From Telmatactis stephensoni (taxonomy: Eukaryota; Cnidaria; Anthozoa; Actiniaria; Isophelliidae): 64,000 nucleotides of DNA. The stretch is taken from the NCBI GenBank assembly GCA_029948255.1, contig JALIZF010001578.1, positions 186,001 to 250,000 of the forward strand, given 5' to 3'. The notes below the pieces were generated by a model. It made no database searches. It was given only the letters and a program-made list of their open reading frames with translations, and was not told the origin of the DNA. This document shows, piece by piece, positions 56,066 through 64,000 of this stretch (position 1 is the stretch's first letter; the number at the start of each line of letters is the position of its first letter). The translations under genes and the position numbers were made by a program.

Positions 56066-57697
56066 CTTACCACAGCTTATTTGAAGGCTCAGAAGTTCAA
56101 CGCAAAGACCATGCGCATAAAATAGGAGGGAAATCTAAGTTTTTTGGCTAATTGCATGAGCAAAATAATGTCCATAGCTATAAATTGCGGCTTTGCTAGA
56201 GCTTTTATCTGGCATTCAATAACACTTGTGAAAAATGCTATCACTAAAGAGTGTGGGGAATCGAAAAACTCTTATGAAAACCGTCTTCGGAGCGAGAGAT
56301 ACAATATTTACGTCAATAACTTCAAAGACTTTCCTGCTTTCAACATAGAGAGAGGTAAGGATTTAATCGCAAAGGCCTATTATAATTGCTAAAACATAAT
56401 GCCTATCAAGCACTTAAGGACTTAAGAGTGCAAACAACTATGCCTGTGAAATACTAATTAGTAAATTGTTGAAAATATTGCTAATTAGGCGACAAAAATC
56501 ATCAGAATTAGTACTAACTAGTGAAATTTGTGATGGCTAATGTTGTTTGCACTTTGACTGAGTTTATAAAGCTCAGATTCTGCAGTGTTAAAATACAGAA
56601 TTACAGCTTGCAATTTATTTTAAGTCATTCTTGGCCAAAAAATCATACAAAACACAAACAAAGAAATACAATCATACAGCTATACTTAGTTTGGCATAAA
56701 TTGAAATCGACTTTTGGTTAACGCACTTCATAAACACAAGCTTCTCTTGTATACCAGCCCATAAAATTGATATATTTTACCAGATACATAACATTTTTAT
56801 AATTTGTTTAATACTGTAAATAATTTTCAGAAACATTTCTGAAGAAATCAAAAGACCTTGACAAGAAGATAAGTCAATGGAGTGGGCCAGCTAAGAAGGC
56901 AAAATACTTGGAATTTTACTCCCCTAGAAAATGGGCTTCAACATCACAAGCTAGAAAGTTGATGCATTCTTTGAGGGATTGTAAATGCTGTTTAGTTTTT
57001 CACCCAAAGCTAGTGAATAGCTTTCCAGGTTCTCAAAAACTCAAGCAACTTATGCCTAAGCCAAGCTTCACTAAAATAAAAAGTAGCATTCCTAACAAAG
57101 GAACAGAAGTAAAAAACCCAAAAAGAGAAGAGCTTAAAGAAATTGGCCAAAAAATCTATTCTGATTTGAACAAGGAATGCCAGGAAAAACTGGGAAAATC
57201 TTTCAGTGACATCCTGACTCTGGTTCCAGATTCTGGTCTTACTAGAAAGGTTTCACCTGTGGAGAGAAAAAAGACAAACCGGAATATGAAAAGGAGGACC
57301 AAGAGAACAATTGAAGAAGTCTGGTCGGAGACAGATGTGTCCTCACATTTGTCCCAAAGAGTATCCTTTGCAGCCAGGAAAAAGAGGAGACTTCAAGAGG
57401 GATTTGAGTCAAAGAGAGATGCTGCCAAAAGAGTGGAAAAGGAAAACCTCCAGGGTAAAAAGAAAAGCCATATCCCACAAGTCATAACAGGGGACATAGA
57501 TCAGTTGATGAGAGATGTGGCAACATGGCCTTTATACAAAGACAGCCAAACAGCCATCAACTGGTCACAAAAAGCCAGAGAATACAACATAAGAAAAATT
57601 GGTGCACGTGGATCCCCCCCAAATGCAGGACAGTCACTCAAAGAGTACCTCAAGTCAAATGGGATAGATGTGGCACAATATGATCAAATGGAAAAAG
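56066..57697 (+). CDS. Spliced gene of unknown function, partial (two exons)
   Basis: Exon 1 (about 56066-56354) reads TAYLKAQKFNAKTMRIK, a TAG (perhaps from CAG), then EGNLSFLANCMSKIMSIAIN, AFIWHSITLVKNAITKECGE and so on, and ends at donor GTAAGG. Exon 2 (56831-57697) follows acceptor TTTTCAG in matching phase: ETFLKKSKDLDKKISQWSGP, YLEFYSPRKWASTSQARKLM, a CKCC cluster, a Lys/Arg-rich middle with a nuclear-signal-like KRRTKR, and NWSQKAREYNIRKIGARGSP, PNAGQSLKEYLKSNGIDVAQ before donor GTATGG. The matched phases and long open exon argue for a real gene. I do not recognise the family; 5' and 3' exons are missing from the call, and the next element inserts downstream. Confidence 0.5.
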
Positions 57698-58265
57698 GTA
57701 TGGTAATACGTATGGATATAGTGCAGCAAGTTACAATCCAAACACACCTTTGATTAAATATTAAAACCTTTACAAAATAATTAGCATAAAAGAGCTCATG
57801 ACATGATAAGCATAAGTAGTTTCCGAATTTGAAGCAATTAGGCTGGTCAAACAGACATTGTCAGGTCAAAAAAGGTCATGTTCAGCCTAATCTTGGGTGG
57901 CTAGACATTTTGTCTGATCATAATTCCAGTGTAATCATGTGTTGCCTGCATGGCCTCATTTTTGGATAGAAGAAGGAAATGTGACTTGACCAATTTTTAA
58001 TAATTTAATTATTAATTTTTTAATTTTTTAATATTTTAATATTTTAATATTTAATATTTAATTTTTTAAGTTTTTTAAATAGAATCAGGTGAGGCAGCAC
58101 AATTAGCGCTAACCACGTGCCCCCAAATCATATTATTTCGGGAAATTCCACTATTTCTTTAACATAATTTGGTGTTACGCCTCGCTTTCTATAAGTAGCA
58201 ACATGTTTGTATGTTTGTAATTTCCTGTTATATAAACTGTTGTTAGATATTCTTTTGTAAACTCC
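57698..58265. other. Intron-like sequence with AT-rich tract
   Basis: TAATTTTTTAATATT-type low complexity at about 58008-58080 pairs loosely with an ATTAAAAAATTAAAAAATT tract at 58372-58405. Confidence 0.5.
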
Positions 58266-58297
58266 CTGAAGAAGTCTATTGAATACAGACGAAACGC
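58266..58297 (+). ncRNA. Hammerhead-like/Penelope terminal motif
   Basis: CTGAAGA, one extra A, stem GTCT/AGAC, then GAAACGCG. This has the CUGANGA-helix-GAAA layout seen at Penelope-like element ends and the same extra base as the motifs in the 23-25 kb Penelope arms. It lies between two AT-rich inverted tracts. Helices I and III are not shown. Confidence 0.3.
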
Positions 58298-59795
58298 GTA
58301 AGAGAAATTAAAAAGTTTACATCAGACACGGAAAGTTTATTGCTGTTCAACTGTGCTGTTCACCTGTTTTATTTAAAAAATTAAAAAATTAAAAAATTAA
58401 AAAATTTACCCCATACAACACCCTCTCGAGTTCTGCATACTACTTATCAAAGATCTAGGTAAATTAACTCTTTATGCAAATCAGGAAGAATTATATCAGA
58501 TTATAGACACAGTCACAGAAAGTGAAAAATATCACTAATTACTGCTACTGGTAACTGATGTTGAATAGGCAAAGGGGATAAGAACGAGTACCTTAGTAGC
58601 TTGAAACTTTTGAATTATTAATGCTGCAGATGCTTATCCAATTAAGAGTCATTGACTGAGAAAACCGGGCAGGATCAAAAGATGGGGGTCGGCCGATCGC
58701 CTCCAAATTAATATCATTTAATAGGCTTTAGATATAAATGAGAATGGTAAAATATGAGCGTAAACGGCCTTTTAGTTTGCGAGATGACCACCCCCCTCAG
58801 TTTTGACCCCGAAAAAGCCTTCGCAATGCATGAATTGAAGACCAACTTTTAGAGCTCAGAAAAGTTTCTAAGCAATATGAACACAAATTCTATTACTTTT
58901 CCATGGTCTAACATGCATCTGCCTAGACATTCGTGGTAAAAGAAATTCCTTTTGTAAAATTGCTAATTTTCAGAGGTCCGTCGGTTGATGTACGGTTGAT
59001 GTACTTTCATCGATCGAGAAATTTTGGCCAATTTTACAAAGCCGTTTCTCAAAAGTGCGGCAGTTTATTTCAAAGTTTCTTCGATTTTATAATTATTTGG
59101 GGGTTTCTTATCAAATTAAAGCAAACTCATGATTGGCAACTTTTATTGCTGTAACACAGTAAGCGATCAAAATCCTACAATTTGCCTTGCGTGACTTATT
59201 AATTTTCCGCCAAATTGGCGCCTTGAATAATATGTACATGTCACAATTGTCCGATAAATCGTATCCTTGATCATTATGAAATCCTCTGTGTGCTAAATAG
59301 ATGTTCCAGAAGTCTAATCTATTCCCTTTATAGGATTTGCAGCTTTAATAAACAGCCTGTATTACGAGCTGTTTTCCCGGGCTATTTTGTTGTGCAATCC
59401 CCTGTAATATTCTTATGTAAACAATCATTAATGATGTGACTTGTGTCACGCATGAGTCAAAATTTAAGTTAGCAAAAACTAATTTTTCATGAAAGCGAAA
59501 TCAAAGGAAAAAAATCTGATTTGTTTTATGAATAAAGTTTTGTTGACTTAGGTAAAGTAGAATAGAAACCTTTATATTACTGGAGTAGCAAAAGTAGCAT
59601 AAAGCTCAAATTAGATTTATTACAATGAAACTGACAAGCTCGTGTTTCAAGATTTTGCAACTGGACTAGATTTCTCCATGCGTTGTTCACTGTACTTCGT
59701 ACAAGTATGAGCGTCTCTATGAATTGTTCGTTTGGTTTGGAAGGTTCTCTTTGTGGTCCATTTGGGGGCAATTCTACAATTTTGCCACTGGTAAA

Positions 59796-62700
59796 ATGCG
59801 AAGAAGACATGACTTCCCACCTGATATTAGTCTTGGCGTAAGTTCTAAACTTGGTCGTCGTAGTAATCCATCACTAAGTGAATCAAACTTGATTTTGAAT
59901 CGTGCTGGTCTTTTTGGAATTGATTCACAAAGGATTGGAGCAATGACAATTTGCCCGAAACACAGACGAGAGCTGACGATCGACTGGCCTGGACGAAAAA
60001 GTAGTACCTGTAGTCATCCATCTCACAAAGGCCAAAGAAAGCAGTTAAAGAATGCTCGACGAATAAATCAATCAATGTCTGAGGAAATATTTGCTCGCCA
60101 TCAAACATCTGTACCTATTGGCTCTGGTAAGTAATAAGTAGTTGTAGTTCTTGGATTTCATTCTGTACAGACATTTGTACACTTGACAAATCACACAGGG
60201 ATCCCAACAGCTTGTCAACCCACATCTGAAATTCTGACTGATATCGTCACGGTCAAATCCATCATCAAAAATATCATTAATAACAATGATGATCAGATGA
60301 TGATGATATCAAAATAATTAAACTATTATGTTAATTAATTTAATGATAATTAAACAACGAATGATAGAATGCAAGGTAAAAAATGTGATGTTATAACATC
60401 ACAACTTATAAACCGCATTCTAACTGTGGGTTCTAGATCGACAAAAACCAATCTGGACCACCGATTAGACAACTACGTGCGAGAATATTTAGTGAAGGAT
60501 CTAACATACTTTGTCATTTTAGCTATTTGTGCAAGTTGTCGAACTTCCCACTACAAAGCTAGAAATATTATCGACCAAGTTGCTCGTTCCGACATGCGTC
60601 AAGAGGTAAAATGATGCTTCTATGTTTGTGCTTTTCTGTCTGTTATTTTGATGCTGTTTTCTCAGTGCCTTTTGCGATTTAGTTGTTGTAGCTTTGGAAG
60701 TCACAGTGACAGCTATATTTGAATTTATGTATATTTTACTTTTTTATGATGAACAGACTATTATGGAAGAAATGCCGTCTACCAGTGGTATTCAACTGGA
60801 AGCTGCTTCTTGTGAGGCTTCTTCAACAATGATGGGCGAGACCGAATCATCTATGTCCTCTCAGTCATCGCAAGGTTCAGCCAATATTGCAACTGAAACT
60901 GGTGGTGGAACCATGTCCTCCCAATCATCCCAGAGTACAGTTCCAGAAAGAGAAGTTAGTATCTGGTTGGATGAAAATGAAGAACAACAAGCTAAACGAC
61001 AAGCACTCAATGATGGTGTCAGTAACTTGACAGACGGTCGCATTAGTCCATTACAGTCTACTCTCAATGCTGAATGGGAGGATATCTCTTCCACACAACA
61101 AAAATATTACATAAGAAAGGCAAGAGAAATATTTGCTGCCACGCTTTCAGTTATTAGTCCTGGTCAAGAAAACGCGCTCTGGGAGTCACTCCGCCGAGAA
61201 CCCATCATAGAGAGTGAAGGTACTGATGGAACAAACCGGAAGTATTTTGATGTCAGGTCAGATCTGATTGATGCTTTAACTGAGGCCCACCACCAGGCAC
61301 AGATATGGCAGACGAAAAGGCAAATTTTATCCCTTTTTGCAAATGATTTTAGCAGATTAGAGCTGCAGAGAATGATACCTGGTTTGTCAAAATGGAGAAT
61401 TGACCAAGCGCGCAGTCATGCAACCCAATTAGGAAAAGGCCAGCCAGTCTTAGAGAAGCCAATATATCGAGCAAGAATCGACAACGTCAAGGTTGATCAC
61501 TTTTTAGATTACATTTCAAGACCGGAATTGTTACAAGATGTGGCGTTTGGAACTAAAACAATGACGCTCAACTCTGGTGAGCGTATCACAATCCCAGCTG
61601 TTGTAAGAACATTGATTCCTTCTCGAATCATTGAACAATACATGTGTTATTGTAAGCAGGAGCAATTTGAACCAGCTGCTGGAAGATCCTTACATAGAAT
61701 CCTTGATGTTTGTAGCGCGTCTATGCAAAAGTCATTACAAGGACTAGATAACGTGACGGCAGAGGGAACAGAGGCCATAGACCATTTAGTTAAAATGATC
61801 GAGACTTTGGTCGAAAACGGAGCCGAGGAAACGTGGGGAACGACAGCTAAACGACAAGTTAAAGAAGTAAAAAGGTATTTCAAAACAAAACGCATATGAG
61901 TCGAGACGAACACTGTGCAGACCATTGTACAACCTACTCCCTCAGTGATCCAAAGAACAGTGAATTCAAAAGTGAGTGTAAGCACAAGCATGACGTTGAA
62001 TGCGAACGATGCACATCTATTGGACAAGTTCTAAACGAGATTAAAGACAAGATCAACACAATTGACATCAACGAAGAACAACGAAGTAGAATCAAGTTTG
62101 ATTACAATCAATACGAAGTGGCTATTAATACATGGAAAGCACATTTAGTGCGAACTGTGTTGCAGGAAGAAGCAAAGCAAGATGCACTTGGTAAGCTTGA
62201 TGATGAGACCTGCCTTATTATTGTAGACTGGGCGATGAAATTTCTCCCTCTCAAATACAGAGAAAATATGAGTGAATTCTTCGGCAAACGAGGACTCAGC
62301 TGGCATGTCAGTGCAGTTGTCACTAGGAGGGAGGAAAGTATGAAGTGGAGTGCTTCGTTCACATCTTCAATGCTTGCACGCAAAACAACTATGCAGTGGC
62401 CATCTATTCTTGATCAACCTCTTCAAGTCTATCAAAGCAGAGTATCCTCTTATCACTCATGCGTACCTAAGATCAGACAACGCAGGATGCTACCACAATG
62501 GTCCCCTACTACTATGTCTTCCAGAAATAGGGAAAATCGCTGGTGTGAAACCGATTCGCTACGACTTTTCAGAGCCACAAGCAGGAAAAGATATCTGCGA
62601 TCGCAAGACAGCTCCTATGAAAGCCCACATAAGACGATTTGTTAACGAGAATAACGACGTGAGAACAGCGGAAGATATGAAAAGAGCACTTGAGTCTCAT

Positions 62701-63798
62701 GGTGGGCTACGAGGATGTCGTGTTGCTGTCGTCGAGATTGACGCTTCTAAAGATCTTCAGGAAGGCAATAAGATACCAGACATCAGTTTGCTGTATAATG
62801 TCAAGTACGAAGATAACGGAATACGCCTATGGAAAGCCTATGGCATTGGCGCTGGTAAACCCCTTTCCTACAAAGATCTGCAAGCCCAACCACAAGACAT
62901 TGCAAGATTGATTGTCAAGCAGCCTTTTGGACCTCGTCAAAAAGAACATGGTGCCATAGGTCAGGCAGGTACTTCCCAATCAGAAATTTTTTATTGCAGC
63001 GAGACCTCATGTATCCTGACATTCAAATCAGAAAAAGAAGCACAAGCCCACATGGATTCTGGAAAACACGTCAAAGAGTTGGAGTCTGTTTCCCTTTACG
63101 ACTCAATTAGAATGAAATGGGCTCAACGTGTAACAGGCATTAGTACTGTGGCTCAGCAGGCATCAGCAGCCGTCGGGCCAGAAGAATCCAGTGTTTCAGA
63201 AACAACTCATACTTGCAGCATGGGATGGGCACTCAAAACCCCAAAGAAAAGACCCCGTCTAGGAGAAAAAGTCAAAGCATACTTAATTGAGAAATTTGAA
63301 GCAGGCGAAAGAAGTGGAACAAAGGCAGATCCTTTGTCGGTATCTAATGAAATGAAATTCAAGAAAGATGAAAACGGCCAATTGGTGTTTCAGCCTGAGG
63401 AATGGAAAACAGCCCAAACAATCAAAAGCTTCTTTTCAAGATACAAAGCCAAGATGCGACAGCAGCAAATCAACCAGCCGAGAGACATGGCAAGTTCTCA
63501 GCCTGAGATGGAAGAGATATCAGAAGACGATATTGAGGCACTAGAGTCAGAAATGGCCCAACAAGACTTGCGGTTAGCAGTTTACAACGGCTTAAAACAA
63601 CCCGAGCATCCTATTGAAGTCAGTGACTATGACATTTGTAAGCTTGCAAATGAGGGTAGACTGAAGACTTTGAAACTGCACGAACTTCAAGTCATCTGTG
63701 CCACCATTGGGTTAACAATTGTAGGATCCCAAGCAAGAAAAAAATCCTTTATAGAACCCTTAGAGGAACTGGTGAGGAAATGCACCTGCAACAATTAA
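59796..63798 (+). pseudogene. Large DDE-like transposase, copy 2, with three N-terminal exons
   Basis: Exon 1 (about 59796-60126) encodes CPKHRRELTIDWPGRKSSTC then SHPSHKGQRKQLKN, a C-H-C-H zinc-binding pattern. Exon 2 (60523-60605) encodes AICASCRTSHYKARNIIDQV. Exon 3 starts at 60757 (TIMEEMPSTSG). Donors GTAAGT and GTAAAA and acceptors TTTTAG and GAACAG join all three in phase. Exon 3 matches copy 1 throughout: WQTKRQILSLFANDF, DVAFGTKTMTLNSGERI, CLIIVDWAMKFLP, AYLRSDNAGCYHNGPLL, PQAGKDICDRKTAPMKAHIR, C2H2 finger CSETSCILTFKSEKEAQAHM, SAP-like LKTLKLHELQVICATIGLT, ending CTCNN. Frameshifts near 61890 (with a small deletion) and 62330-62420 break it. The two copies are clearly diverged, so this is an old family with several lineages. 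Confidence 0.8.
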
Positions 63799-64000
63799 TG
63801 CTTCAGTTACAGAAATGTTTGTACATAAATCTCCTTAAAAAAGTACGTTCGAAACCACAAAGCATTTAAAAAAAACGAAACAGATTTATACAACAAACAG
63901 TTATTCTTTAGGGATAATTATTTTTCATATTCAAGCATTGAGCGCTAAAAACTATTTACTAGTTGAAAAATGATTTATGCTCAAGGCCAAAGTAAACTCT
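63799..64000. other. 3' flank of transposase copy 2
   Basis: AT-rich 3' untranslated region. The terminal repeat is not reached before the window ends. Confidence 0.5.

Larger units (their letters stand above)
58646..64000 (+). mobile_element. TTAA-flanked DNA transposon, copy 2 (right end outside window)
   Basis: TTAA at 58642-58645 is followed by GAGTCATTGACTGAGAAAAC and CGGGCAGGATCAAAAGATG, matching the end of copy 1 (GTGTCATTGTCAG, CGGGCAGATCCAAAAGATC); the similarity continues through GACCACCCCCCTC and CTCAAAAGTGCGGCAG. The gene is on the + strand. The opposite inverted repeat and TTAA should lie beyond 64000. Confidence 0.8.

Noticed and set aside
1..64000. tRNA, rRNA, LTR retrotransposon and riboswitch signals
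   Set aside because: No B-box-like tRNA motif, long terminal direct repeats, gag/protease motifs or rRNA segments were seen by eye; a tRNAscan or Infernal run would be needed to exclude degenerate cases.

Overview
The window is eukaryotic, AT-rich, intron-containing DNA that is almost entirely mobile elements and their debris. The element mix fits an invertebrate metazoan, most likely a cnidarian (inference from protein style, no search was run): a Helitron-like element with a 2A peptide, Penelope-like and APE-type LINE retroelements, PIF/Harbinger, a DUF4371-type hAT, a Tc1/mariner-type transposase, an HUH-SF3 Rep gene, and a TTAA-flanked DDE-like family. There are no rRNA, tRNA, operon or CRISPR features.

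Layout. 1-2.4 kb: small hairpin elements (MITEs). 2.4-4.9 kb: a 64-bp satellite. 5.4-11.4 kb (minus): a decayed Helitron-like element with tandem repeats, two membrane segments, a 2A motif, a Cys/His protease-like domain, a DUF6570-like region, the C-terminal part of a PIF1 helicase and an endonuclease; the HUH Rep and the Walker A end of the helicase are deleted. 12.8-13.9 kb: a broken two-exon integrase-like gene. 14.0-25.9 kb: a span bounded by hAT-type CAGTGGCGGAT ends that holds two MITEs, an HUH+SF3 Rep gene followed by iteron-like repeats, a Tc1/mariner transposase, an F-box/LRR gene remnant, the hAT transposase split by a foldback element, and a Penelope-like pair in inverted orientation.

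27.0-38.9 kb is a nest that can be read exactly. A LINE (ORF1 with an RNase-H1-type hybrid-binding N-terminus and an SGNH esterase, ORF2 with endonuclease, RT and a zinc knuckle) was hit in ORF1 by a 5.8-kb PIF/Harbinger element (duplication ATT). The Harbinger carries a transposase and a Myb/SANT gene. A Tc1-like deletion derivative (TA) sits inside it, and a MULE-like element (9-bp duplication) interrupts the Myb/SANT gene. A TTAA-flanked MITE interrupts LINE ORF2. In each checked case, removing the insert and one duplication copy restores the host reading frame.

39.7-44.6 kb and 58.6 kb to the right edge hold two diverged copies of a TTAA-flanked element with long terminal inverted repeats and a large transposase-like protein (zinc-binding exons, DD(E)-like core, C2H2 finger, SAP-like C-terminus) that I cannot assign to a superfamily; this is the best candidate for something under-described. 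Between them are a 1.26-kb foldback element, a degenerate HECT E3 ligase gene, two LINE fragments and a spliced gene of unknown function (56.1-57.7 kb). Nearly every coding region is broken by one or two lesions, so most copies look recently dead rather than ancient.
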